A stretch of DNA of 64,000 nucleotides from Syntrophotaleaceae bacterium. Its GTDB lineage: Bacteria; Desulfobacterota; Desulfuromonadia; Desulfuromonadales; Syntrophotaleaceae. The DNA is taken from positions 310,001 to 374,000 of the forward strand of contig JAWKQB010000001.1 of assembly GCA_041390365.1 (NCBI GenBank), given 5' to 3'. The notes under the pieces are model-generated. The model made no database searches. It was not told the origin of the DNA and saw only the letters and a list, made by a program, of their open reading frames with translations. Positions within the stretch are counted from its first letter, which is position 1. The number at the start of each line of letters is the position of its first letter. The position numbers and the translations under genes were made by a program. Shown here in pieces: positions 17,605 through 25,796 of this stretch.

Positions 17605-19269
17605 ATGAAAGAAAATCTGCGTGAACTCATTCTTAAGGCCCTGCAGCACTGCGTGGTGCGGGGAGCTTTGCAGTCGGATAAATTTCCAGAAATCGCTCTG
17701 GAAGTGCCCGCCCGTTCCGATCATGGGGACTTTTCCACCAATATCGCCATGGTGTTGGCCAAGGCGGAAAAGAAGGCTCCGCGAAAAATTGCCGAAGAAC
17801 TGGTAGCGGCTCTCGGTGACGGCTCCGGTATCTGGGACCGGGTCGAAATCGCCGGGGCCGGCTTCGTCAATTTTTTTCTCAGCAACCGCTACTGGTTCGG
17901 GGTTCTCGACGAGGTGGTGCGTCAGGGCGCCCTGTTTGGCCGCAGCAGGATGGGAGCAGGGCAAAAGGTTCAGGTTGAATTCGTCAGTGCCAACCCGACC
18001 GGGCCGCTTCACATCGGCCACGGCCGTGGGGCGGCCACTGGAGATGCCGTGGCTGCCGTCATGGAGGCAGCCGGCTACGAGGTCCAGCGGGAATATTATA
18101 TCAATGATGCCGGAAACCAGATGGATACCCTCGGTCGGTCCCTCTACCTGCGTTATCGGGAGCTGCTCGGCGACAAAATCGATTTTCCTTCAGACTGTTA
18201 TCAGGGGGTTTACATCAAGGATCTTGCGGCCGAGGTTCTCGACCGGGAAGGGCGGCAGCTTCTGGAAAAGCTCGAAGAAGAGGCCATCCGCTTTTTCGCC
18301 GAATATGGTGGCGGCAAGATCCGGGACGGCATCGAGGACGATCTGCAGGCCTTCGGCGTCGGGTTCGATCGCTGGTACAGCGAACAGAGCCTCTATGACC
18401 GGGGCGAGGTGGAGCGGGGAATCTCCCTGCTCAAGGAACGGGGATTGACCTATGAAAAGGAAGGTGCCATCTGGTTCCGCACCACCGATTTCGGTGACGA
18501 CAAGGATCGGGTCCTGGTGAGGTCCAACGGTGCCACCACCTACTTCGCCTCTGACGTCGCCTATCACAAGGAGAAGTATGATCGCGGTTTCGATCTGGTC
18601 ATCGACGTCTGGGGCGCTGATCATCACGGTTATGTGCCGCGAATGAAAGCCGTACTGGCCGGCCTTGGGCGCAATCCGGACGATCTTAAGGTCATCCTGG
18701 TGCAATTGGTCAATCTGCTTCGCGGAGGACAACAGGTGGCCATGAGCACCAGATCCGGAGAATTTGTCACCCTGCGCGAGGTGATTGACGAGGTCGGGCG
18801 GGACGCATGCCGCTTTTTCTTCCTCATGAGGCGGTCGGACAGTCAGCTTGATTTCGACCTGGAACTGGCCAAGAAACAGAGTAATGAAAATCCGGTTTAT
18901 TACGTACAATACGCACATGCCCGGGTTTGCAGCATCAACCGCAATGCCGACGAGCAGGGTCTGGAAATGCCTGCGCTGGGCGAGGTCGAGTTCGATCGCC
19001 TGATCCTGGAAGACGAGTTGGCGCTGGTCAAGTTACTGTCCCGGTATCCGGAGACGATCGAAGGTGCCGCCCGCTTCTGTGAGCCGCACCGCGTGGTGTT
19101 TTACCTGCAGGATCTGGCAGCCCGTTTCCACAGCTACTACAACAAGGGTCGGGTGTTGAGCGAGGACATTGAAACCAGCAAGGCCCGCCTTTACCTGATC
19201 AACGGCGTGCGCCAGGTGCTGGAAAATGCTTTGTTGCTTCTCGGGGTTTCGGCGCCGGAAAGAATGTAA
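17605..19269 (+). CDS. argS: Arginyl-tRNA synthetase
   Basis: A 554-residue class I synthetase. The N-terminal Add-1 domain (about 1-110) is followed by the HIGH signature in NPTGPLHIGHGRG. The second signature appears as VAMSTRSGE, the KMSKS variant usual in ArgRS. A C-terminal DALR anticodon-binding domain ends in ENALLLLGVSAPERM, also typical. The SPOR gene follows after 16 nt. Confidence 0.96.
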   Translation: MKENLRELILKALQHCVVRGALQSDKFPEIALEVPARSDHGDFSTNIAMVLAKAEKKAPRKIAEELVAALGDGSGIWDRVEIAGAGFVNFFLSNRYWFGVLDEVVRQGALFGRSRMGAGQKVQVEFVSANPTGPLHIGHGRGAATGDAVAAVMEAAGYEVQREYYINDAGNQMDTLGRSLYLRYRELLGDKIDFPSDCYQGVYIKDLAAEVLDREGRQLLEKLEEEAIRFFAEYGGGKIRDGIEDDLQAFGVGFDRWYSEQSLYDRGEVERGISLLKERGLTYEKEGAIWFRTTDFGDDKDRVLVRSNGATTYFASDVAYHKEKYDRGFDLVIDVWGADHHGYVPRMKAVLAGLGRNPDDLKVILVQLVNLLRGGQQVAMSTRSGEFVTLREVIDEVGRDACRFFFLMRRSDSQLDFDLELAKKQSNENPVYYVQYAHARVCSINRNADEQGLEMPALGEVEFDRLILEDELALVKLLSRYPETIEGAARFCEPHRVVFYLQDLAARFHSYYNKGRVLSEDIETSKARLYLINGVRQVLENALLLLGVSAPERM

Positions 19270-19285
19270 AGAGGGAGGTTCCGTC

Positions 19286-20002
19286 ATGGCTCGTCAGGTG
19301 GTCTCACGCACCCAACGTCGCATGGAAAAGAGACAGGCTCTGGTTATGCTGGCCCTGCTGCTGGTGGCCTGTCTGGTCAGTTTTTCATTGGGGGTTATGG
19401 TCGGCAGGGGAGGAAGCCGGGATGTCCTGGTTACCGAACAGATCCCGCAGGAAAAACCGGCCGTGGCAGCCCAGGCTGAAGAGGGTTCCGCTCTACAGGG
19501 CGGACCCGCAGAGGAACCTGAAAGTGGAGAGCTGACCTTTTACGATACCCTGCCCCAGGGCCAGGAAAATGCTCTGGGGAGCGGTATCAATCTTCCTCCT
19601 GTGGAGGAAGCGAAACCCAAGGAGCAGCCCGCCGAAAAAACCGTCGCCCAACCCGTAGTCAAGCCTGTGGCCAAAGACCCGGAACTGCCGGCTGAATTGG
19701 GGCCGCTTGCAGAGCGCCTTTTGCAGGAAAAGCCGGTCGCTCCGAAACCGGCGGCAACTTCCACCGGCAGCTATGTGATCCAGGTCGCCTCCGTCAACGA
19801 AAAACAGGGTGCCGAAGGCTTGCGCGCACGTATGGCCGCCAAGGGTTATCCTGCCTATGTCGAGCAGGCCGATCTCGGGGCAAAAGGCGTCTGGCATCGC
19901 GTCTTCGCCGGTCCCTACGGCAGCAAAGAAGATGCCGAAAGAGTGGTTGCGGCACTGAAGGCAGACAAGATCTCCTCGGCCCCGCTGTTGAAAAAAAAGT
20001 GA
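19286..20002 (+). CDS. SPOR-domain membrane protein
   Basis: A 238-residue protein starting at the ATG after GAGGGAGG. It has a short basic cytoplasmic tail, one transmembrane helix (ALVMLALLLVACLVSFSLGV) and a long Pro/Glu/Ala-rich periplasmic linker (about 60-160). The C-terminal SPOR domain (about 165-238: SYVIQVASVNEKQGAEGL ... HRVFAGPYGSKEDAERV) binds denuded septal glycan. The architecture resembles FtsN. Its place after argS is likely co-transcription rather than functional linkage. Confidence 0.88.
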   Translation: MARQVVSRTQRRMEKRQALVMLALLLVACLVSFSLGVMVGRGGSRDVLVTEQIPQEKPAVAAQAEEGSALQGGPAEEPESGELTFYDTLPQGQENALGSGINLPPVEEAKPKEQPAEKTVAQPVVKPVAKDPELPAELGPLAERLLQEKPVAPKPAATSTGSYVIQVASVNEKQGAEGLRARMAAKGYPAYVEQADLGAKGVWHRVFAGPYGSKEDAERVVAALKADKISSAPLLKKK

Positions 20003-20014
20003 TTGCGAAAATTC

Positions 20015-20043
20015 TTGACAGGAGAAGCAAATGGATCTATAGT
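20015..20043 (+). promoter_or_regulatory. Sigma-70 promoter of the initiator tRNA
   Basis: TTGACA (20015-20020), a 17-nt spacer, then TATAGT (20038-20043), near consensus. Transcription would begin about 7 nt before the tRNA 5' end, so the tRNA is a stand-alone unit. Confidence 0.85.
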
Positions 20044-20056
20044 TCGCTTCTCATGA

Positions 20057-20133
<77 letters not shown>

Positions 20134-20142
20134 AAGAAATCA

Positions 20143-20171
20143 GGGACTTGCAGCAATGCAGGTCCCTTTTT
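20143..20171 (+). terminator. Rho-independent terminator of tRNA-fMet
   Basis: A 10-bp stem (GGGACTTGCA / TGCAGGTCCC, one G-T pair, loop gcaa) followed by TTTTTG. It begins 9 nt after the tRNA CCA end. Confidence 0.88.
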
Positions 20172-20215
20172 GTTTTGCCTTGTACACTATTTTGTTCACC
20201 TGCTCAAGCTGAAAC

Positions 20216-20295
20216 GGAGGTATGGTATGGTTCGTATCGGCGAACACCAGCAATACCTTCTTGGGCGGGGGGTGCCTCTTGCCTGAAGTTTTTTT
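20216..20295 (+). promoter_or_regulatory. Structured leader with terminator-like hairpin before the methyltransferase gene
   Basis: An 8-bp stem (20216-20223 with 20253-20260) encloses an inner hairpin GTTCG-tatcgg-CGAAC. A second stem, CTTGGGC (20260-20266) with GCCTGAAG (20281-20288, one bulge), runs into seven Ts at 20289-20295. The Shine-Dalgarno GGGAGGG of the next gene follows at once. The two stems share base 20260 and abut, so they could compete. This resembles an attenuator or riboswitch leader, but I recognise no known class and no clear promoter. Confidence 0.4.
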
Positions 20296-20306
20296 GGGAG
20301 GGAAAG

Positions 20307-21080
20307 ATGAGCGATGACAAGAGATCGATCCATGAATTCGATTTCAGCCTGATCTGTGAATATTACGCGTATCTGGAGCGACAGGGGCCAGGCAGTCCTG
20401 ATGTCACCCTCAAGGCACTCAGCTTTATCGATAATCTCAACAATGAATCAAAAATTGTCGACCTGGGCTGTGGAACCGGTGGTCAGACAATGGTGTTGGC
20501 TCGACATGCGCCCGGGCAGATTACAGGCATCGATCTGTTTGCCGATTTTATTGAGATATTCAACGCCAATTGCCAGACCCTCAATCTTCAAGACAGAGTA
20601 TCCGGCATTGTTGGCTCAATGGACAAACTTCCCTTTCAGCAAGAAGAGTTGGACCTGATCTGGTCGGAAGGCGCCATCTACAATATCGGGTTTGAGCAAG
20701 GCTTGAAGGAATGGCATGGATTCCTGAAGAAGGGGGGATTTGTCGCCGTTTCGGAAGCCTCCTGGTTGACTGAGGAACGCCCCGCCGAAATCGATGCGTT
20801 TTGGAAGGACGCTTATCCGGAAATCGATGTCATTTCTCGAAAAGTCGAACAGATGCAGAAAGCCGGCTATGTTCCCATGGCCACCTTTGTGTTGCCGGAA
20901 AACTGCTGGATCGATAATTTCTACATGCCGCAGGTTTGGGTCCAGGAGAGATTTCTGAAAAAACATTCAGGCAATAAAACGGCAGAAGAACTCGTTGAAA
21001 ATCAGCGGCATGAAGCGGAGTTGTATTATAAATACAAAGATTTTTATGGATATGTTTTTTATATCGGAAAAAAGATTTGA
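20307..21080 (+). CDS. Class I SAM-dependent methyltransferase
   Basis: A 257-residue protein starting at the ATG after GGGAGGG. The Rossmann SAM-binding motif I is IVDLGCGTGGQT (about residues 50-61), followed by an acidic residue in ITGIDLFADF and motif IV DLIWSEGAIYNIGF. The substrate is not evident. The gene is more AT-rich than the ribosomal and trp genes. It forms a pair with the cupin 18 nt downstream and lies right after tRNA-fMet, so it may be acquired DNA. Confidence 0.8.
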   Translation: MSDDKRSIHEFDFSLICEYYAYLERQGPGSPDVTLKALSFIDNLNNESKIVDLGCGTGGQTMVLARHAPGQITGIDLFADFIEIFNANCQTLNLQDRVSGIVGSMDKLPFQQEELDLIWSEGAIYNIGFEQGLKEWHGFLKKGGFVAVSEASWLTEERPAEIDAFWKDAYPEIDVISRKVEQMQKAGYVPMATFVLPENCWIDNFYMPQVWVQERFLKKHSGNKTAEELVENQRHEAELYYKYKDFYGYVFYIGKKI

Positions 21081-21098
21081 GATGGGAAGGAATGCATT

Positions 21099-21428
21099 AT
21101 GTTCTATAAAGCCAATGAAGATGAATACAAGCAGGTTCTGCCGGGAATTCGATTAAAAACACTGGTTTATGGAGAAAAAACGCTTTTTTCAGAATTCAGA
21201 ATGGAAGCCAATAGCTTACTGCCACGGCATAACCATCCCCATGAGCAGACCGGTTATTTAGTGGAGGGGAGGATCCGTCTCAGGATCGGAGAACAGACAT
21301 TCGATGTCGGCCCGGGAGACAGCTGGTGTATACCCGGAAATATGGATCATAGCGCGGAAATAGTGGAAAAATCCGTGGCGATCGAAGTTTTTTCTCCAGT
21401 TCGGGAAGATTATCTTCCCGAGAAATAA
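21099..21428 (+). CDS. Small cupin-fold protein
   Basis: A 109-residue single-domain cupin. Motif 1 is LPRHNHPHEQTGYLVEG (metal-binding His-His-Glu) and motif 2 is GPGDSWCIPGNMDHS. Such proteins are metal-dependent isomerases, dioxygenases or binding proteins; the function here is not clear. It is probably co-transcribed with the methyltransferase, and it converges with the radical SAM gene, whose stop is 3 nt away, without an obvious terminator. Confidence 0.8.
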   Translation: MFYKANEDEYKQVLPGIRLKTLVYGEKTLFSEFRMEANSLLPRHNHPHEQTGYLVEGRIRLRIGEQTFDVGPGDSWCIPGNMDHSAEIVEKSVAIEVFSPVREDYLPEK

Positions 21429-21431
21429 CCT

Positions 21432-23225
21432 TTAACCTGGGTCAGACTGTTCTGTCTGCCTTTGGGACCAGCGCCATTGAAGGCTGGGTTTGCCGAAAGA
21501 GCGGTTGAGTTGATCCGGAGAGAAGGGGATGTCGTAGAACTCCCGGTAAAAGAGTTCCGCTTCCCTGAGAACATCGAATTCGAAGCGATCGGGGTGGAAA
21601 ACGTTGGCCAGGTACAGCAGGCCGATGATCCAGCGGGGGCCGCCGAAATCGCTGCCGGGCAAAGGCGGGGTGTGGATGCGGCCCTGACGGACCGCCTCGA
21701 CGTCCAGCCCGAGGCGCTGGCACTCTTGCCAAAAGTCCTCGACCGGGCTGGAGATGAAAGAGGAAATCAGCATGACTTCCGGGTTCAGCTTGCGTATGAC
21801 CTCAGGGACGATGCTCATGCCGGGGCGGCCTTTCAGCTCCAACTGCTGGTTGACGCTGTCGCCGCCAGCAATGGTCACCAGTTGATTCTCGAACCGCTCG
21901 CCCTTGATGGCGAACAGCGGTGTGCCCATGGCGTAATACACCCGCGGCTTTCGGCCGATCCCTTTCAGCCCCTGAACCACCGCATCCAGACGTGTCCCGA
22001 TGTAATCGATCAGTCTGCCGGCCTGGCTCTGCCGCCCGGTCAATTCTCCGAAGCGGCGCAGGGTGGCCAGATATGAATCGGGTTTTTGAATAGCCTGATG
22101 CAGTTCCCGCAGGTTCTCTTTTCCAAGCACCCTCTCCCATATGCCGACCACTTCCTCGGGGTCTTTCACGCCCAGAGCGATCAGCATCGCCTGGACGATT
22201 TCGAGCGCCCGGGTAAACGGGTAGCCGCCCTGGAAGTCCCCTTCCCGGAAGTTGCAGCATGCCGCCTCGCCGCGCAGATCGAGCGCTGCCGGACCGTGCA
22301 TGCACCGCTCGTCGTCGACGGCCAGCAGCCGGGCTCCCATCGGACCGTAAAAATCGCGCCGAATCAGGACGTCCCCGCATTCAGGACAGCGACTGTGGAG
22401 TTGAGCGCTGCCGGGTGAATTGAACAGGTAGACATGCCGCAACAACGCCCGCAGATCCTCGACCAAATCCTCCGATTCGCGAATCGTGGGTTCCCAGGCG
22501 GGATCGGCCGCTTCCAGGGGGATGTAGCGCATCACCTGCAGGGGGATGGCGGGGGAAACCTCGGCGACCCGATGGGCCAGCTCCAGCAATTCCCCTTGAT
22601 TGTCCCGCCGGTGCATGCAGGCCACTTCCACATGCACCCCGGCCTCGTGCAGCAGGCGGATGTTGCGCAGCACGGGTTCCGGCGATCTTCCGCCGCAGGC
22701 CCGATAGGACGGCTCGTCCAGCCCCTTGACGCCGATGTTGACGAAATCGAGCAGCGGCAGCAGTCGAGCCAGAGAGGTCTCGGTAAAGTAGCCGTTGCTG
22801 GCGCAGCCGACCAGCAACTCCGCATCCCGGGCGGCGCGGGCGACCCGCAGAAAGGTTTCGAAGTTGGCCAGGGGGTCGTTCATCAAAAAGGAGATGCCCC
22901 GGCAATCCTGCTGCAGGGCGAGGGCCGTTACCTCTTGCGCATCGAGTTTTCGCAGCATGTCGCTGGCAGGATTCATCTCCTTCACGATGACGGTGGAGAT
23001 GCAGCCGGAACAGTCGAAATTGCAGCCGACCGTGCTGATCTGCAGAAATTTGCCGCCCGGATGGAAGTGCAGCATCGGCATGGTTTCGATGAGAATCGGG
23101 CAGACGATCAGGTAGCGGTCGGGATAGATTTCCTCCATGGCGCCGTTGCTGCCCCGGTATTGGCCGCAGGCGCCGGTTTGGCCTTCCGCAACCTGGCAGC
23201 GGTTTTCGCAGATGTCACAGATCAT
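21432..23225 (-). CDS. Radical SAM enzyme fused to a FecB/BtuF-like C-terminal lobe
   Basis: A 597-residue protein without a signal peptide. Residues 1-25 carry C3/C6/C10/C20. The radical SAM triad is C68-x3-C72-x2-C75 (TVGCNFDCSGC), and a CPECG motif lies at 280-284, the layout of AmmeMemoRadiSam-type enzymes. Residues about 400-570 (VYYAMGTPLFAIKGERF ... IAGGD, KLNPEVMLIS, then a long helix with FHPDRF) match the C-terminal lobe of the two binding proteins encoded in this locus. No N-terminal lobe is seen. It is last in a five-gene operon and overlaps the methyltransferase stop by 4 nt. The substrate is unknown; a cytoplasmic ligand-sensing or ligand-processing enzyme is inferred. Confidence 0.85.
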   Translation of the reverse strand: MICDICENRCQVAEGQTGACGQYRGSNGAMEEIYPDRYLIVCPILIETMPMLHFHPGGKFLQISTVGCNFDCSGCISTVIVKEMNPASDMLRKLDAQEVTALALQQDCRGISFLMNDPLANFETFLRVARAARDAELLVGCASNGYFTETSLARLLPLLDFVNIGVKGLDEPSYRACGGRSPEPVLRNIRLLHEAGVHVEVACMHRRDNQGELLELAHRVAEVSPAIPLQVMRYIPLEAADPAWEPTIRESEDLVEDLRALLRHVYLFNSPGSAQLHSRCPECGDVLIRRDFYGPMGARLLAVDDERCMHGPAALDLRGEAACCNFREGDFQGGYPFTRALEIVQAMLIALGVKDPEEVVGIWERVLGKENLRELHQAIQKPDSYLATLRRFGELTGRQSQAGRLIDYIGTRLDAVVQGLKGIGRKPRVYYAMGTPLFAIKGERFENQLVTIAGGDSVNQQLELKGRPGMSIVPEVIRKLNPEVMLISSFISSPVEDFWQECQRLGLDVEAVRQGRIHTPPLPGSDFGGPRWIIGLLYLANVFHPDRFEFDVLREAELFYREFYDIPFSPDQLNRSFGKPSLQWRWSQRQTEQSDPG

Positions 23226-23911
23226 GCGGTCTCTCCTTCTGCGGCCGAAAGCCCGCCACTCGATTTGCAGAACACGGCCCAGATGCCGGAAAAATCCTCG
23301 ACGATTTTGAAAGAGGGGACGCCCGCGTCGCGCAGAGCGTTTTCGAGAAACTCCGCATGCAGCCAGCGCGCCCGCTTCTCCGGATTGTCCTTGCGCGCCC
23401 AGCCGGGCCGCAGGCGGGAGATCTCCTCGGGGCTCTGGTAACGGCTGAAGCCGCCGCCGATCACGGCGAGACCGTTCGGCCGCAGCACCCGATAGATTTC
23501 CCGAAAGGCGAGGGCGTGGTCATCCCAGAAAGGTATGGACCCGCGGCTGATCACAAAAGAGGCGAAACAGTCCGGGAGGGGGAGGGAATGAACGTCCCCC
23601 TGGCGCCATTGAAAGCGTTTTTCCTCCAGGCCGTGGCGCCGGACATTTTCGTCCGCCAGAGCCAGGGCCGCCGGATTGAGGTCGATTCCCACCAGCTCCA
23701 GGTCGGTGAGTTTGGCCAGTTCGATCAGCATCGGGCCGCCGCCGGTGCCGATATCCAGGCAGAGCCCCCGGGTTACGCCATAGTCCTCCACCATCTGCCG
23801 AGCCAGCAGTGGGTAGGTGCCGGCGAAGGGGTGATCGGAATCGTAACGATAAAAAGCCAGAAGGTCCTTCTGGTTTTGGTCGGCCCCGTTTTCTTCCGCG
23901 ACTTTTGTCAT
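23222..23911 (-). CDS. Class I SAM-dependent methyltransferase
   Basis: About 229 residues from the ATG at 23911, chosen because GGAG lies 7-9 nt upstream; the frame stays open to 23980. Motif I is CLDIGTGGGPMLIELAK, then LVGIDLNPAAL, and post-motif FREIYRVLRPNGLAVIGGGF, all typical of Methyltransf_11-type enzymes. Lying between the importer ATPase and the radical SAM fusion, it may methylate the same imported compound, which is inference only. Confidence 0.82.
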   Translation of the reverse strand: MTKVAEENGADQNQKDLLAFYRYDSDHPFAGTYPLLARQMVEDYGVTRGLCLDIGTGGGPMLIELAKLTDLELVGIDLNPAALALADENVRRHGLEEKRFQWRQGDVHSLPLPDCFASFVISRGSIPFWDDHALAFREIYRVLRPNGLAVIGGGFSRYQSPEEISRLRPGWARKDNPEKRARWLHAEFLENALRDAGVPSFKIVEDFSGIWAVFCKSSGGLSAAEGETA

Positions 23912-23934
23912 TCGACTGCTCCTGTCCATCCTGT

Positions 23935-24753
23935 TTATCCCGCGACATGCCCGCCGCTGTTCAGCAGGGTCGGAAAGCACGCCTTGCGGTCCACTCCTTC
24001 GCCGATGTGCAGCACCTTTACCACGATGCCGTAGGCCTGTTCCAGGTTCTCCCCGGTGACGACCTCATCCGGTCTGCCCTGGTGGACCATCCGTCCCCGG
24101 TCGAGGATGGCCGCCTCCGTCGCCGCAATGAAGGCGTGGTCGGGGAAGTGGGAGGCCATGAGGATGCCGATCCCCTGTTCGGCGAGGGACCGCACCACGC
24201 GCAGGATGCGGACCTGGTTGCCCATGTCGAGATGGGAGGTGGGCTCGTCCAGGATCATGACCCGCGGCTGCTGGGCCAGGGCCCGCGCGATCAGGGTCAA
24301 CTGCCATTCACCGCCGCTGAGCATGGTGCAGGGGCGATCGGCAAGGTGGCCGATGCCCACCGTCTCCAGCGCGGCGAGGGCGATTTCACGGTCCTTGTGA
24401 GTGGGGGAGGAGAAGACGTTGAGATGGGGTGCCCGGCCCATCACCACGATGTCGTGCACCAGGAAGGGGAAGGGGGATGCCTGGGTCTGCGGAACGTAGG
24501 AGATAGTTTTGGCCACCTCGGCCGGCTTCAGGCGGGACATGTCCCTGCCGTCGAGGAGGATCGAACCTTGCCAGCCGTGCAGGATGTTGCTGACACATTT
24601 GAGCAGGGTGGATTTGCCGGTGCCGTTGGGACCCAGCAGGCAGAAAACATCGCCGGAGGAGACCGTAAAGGAGACATCGCGGAAGATGGCTCCCGCCTCG
24701 TCTTCCCCGTAGCTGAAGGCCAGCTTGTCAACGCTGATCAGAGGTTTCTTCAT
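23935..24753 (-). CDS. FecE/BtuD-type ABC importer ATPase
   Basis: A 272-residue nucleotide-binding subunit: Walker A GPNGTGKST, Q-loop in YVPQTQASPF, signature LSGGEWQ, Walker B VMILDEPTSHLD, and switch His in MASHFPDHAF. This is the family of siderophore, cobalamin, haem and molybdate (MolC) type II importers. It starts 3 nt after the permease stop. A roughly 40-residue C-terminal extension follows the usual core. Confidence 0.9.
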   Translation of the reverse strand: MKKPLISVDKLAFSYGEDEAGAIFRDVSFTVSSGDVFCLLGPNGTGKSTLLKCVSNILHGWQGSILLDGRDMSRLKPAEVAKTISYVPQTQASPFPFLVHDIVVMGRAPHLNVFSSPTHKDREIALAALETVGIGHLADRPCTMLSGGEWQLTLIARALAQQPRVMILDEPTSHLDMGNQVRILRVVRSLAEQGIGILMASHFPDHAFIAATEAAILDRGRMVHQGRPDEVVTGENLEQAYGIVVKVLHIGEGVDRKACFPTLLNSGGHVAG

Positions 24754-24756
24754 CGT

Positions 24757-25788
24757 TTACCACCCCGAACGGTTTTTGCGCAGCAGGTAGGCGAAGATGG
24801 GTGCGCCCACCAGTGCGGTGAGAATGCCGATGGGGATTTCCATCTCCATGGCCGTCCGGGCGATGGTATCCACCGCCACCAGGTAGCAGGCCCCCACCAG
24901 AACCGTGACCGGCAGGAGGATCTTGTTGTCCGGCCCGGCGAGGATTCTGCCGATGTGGGGGATGACCAGCCCGATCCAGCCGATGATGCCGCCGATGGAG
25001 ACGGCCGCTGCGGAAATCATGGTGGCGCAGAGGATGACGGTCGCCCGGATGCGCCCTGTGTCCACGCCGAGCGCCCGGGCATCCTCCTCGCCCATGCTCA
25101 GCAGGTTGATCCGCCAGCGGATGAGGAGTAGCACGGTCATGCCGAGCAGGATGATGGGCGCCACCACGACCATGTCACGGTTTGACGCGTTGTTGAGCGA
25201 GCCGAGGAGCCAGAAGATAATGGAGGGCATTTCGTTGACCGGGTCGGCGACATACTTGATGAGCGAGGTGCTGGCGGAGAAAAGGGCGCCGACGATGATG
25301 CCCGAAAGGACCAGCATCAGAACCGGCGTCGACCGGTAGACCCGGCTCAAGCTGTAGGTCAGCAGCACCGCGAGCAGGCCGAACAGGAAGGACAGGATCT
25401 GCACGGCGAGAATGTGGCCGAAAAAGAGGATGGCGATGGCCGCGCCGAGACCCGCGCCGGCCGATACGCCGAGAATGTGAGGCGAAACCAGGGGATTGCG
25501 GAACAGCCCCTGGAAGGCGGCGCCGGAGATGGAAAGCCCGGCCCCCACGAGCATGCCGGCCATAAGCCGGGGAACCCGGACATCGAACAGGATCGACTCC
25601 AGGATCGGGGACCAGGTTCGTTCGATCGGCAGTACCGCGGAGGCGAAAATTCTGAAAATCAGATCGGGGCCGATCTTCAACTGGCCGAGCATCAGGGAGG
25701 TCGAGGCCACGGCCACCAGCAGGAGGGTCAGGATCAACAGGAGTCTGCGCGGATCGGCCTGGCGGACTTTATTGTGCGAGGAATGCAT
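24757..25788 (-). CDS. FecCD/BtuC-type ABC importer permease
   Basis: A 343-residue, very hydrophobic protein with about nine to ten predicted membrane spans. Conserved family segments are VPRLMAGMLVGAGLSISGAAFQGLFRNPLVSPHILG, shortened here to its first part RLMAGMLVGAGLSISGAAFQ, the coupling region SMGEEDARALGVD, GFIGWIGLVIPHIGR-like sequence, and the ending LVGAPIFAYLLRKN. It would form the inner-membrane channel with the ATPase downstream and the binding protein upstream (8-nt gap). Confidence 0.9.
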   Translation of the reverse strand: MHSSHNKVRQADPRRLLLILTLLLVAVASTSLMLGQLKIGPDLIFRIFASAVLPIERTWSPILESILFDVRVPRLMAGMLVGAGLSISGAAFQGLFRNPLVSPHILGVSAGAGLGAAIAILFFGHILAVQILSFLFGLLAVLLTYSLSRVYRSTPVLMLVLSGIIVGALFSASTSLIKYVADPVNEMPSIIFWLLGSLNNASNRDMVVVAPIILLGMTVLLLIRWRINLLSMGEEDARALGVDTGRIRATVILCATMISAAAVSIGGIIGWIGLVIPHIGRILAGPDNKILLPVTVLVGACYLVAVDTIARTAMEMEIPIGILTALVGAPIFAYLLRKNRSGW

Positions 25789-25796
25789 GCCCCTGA

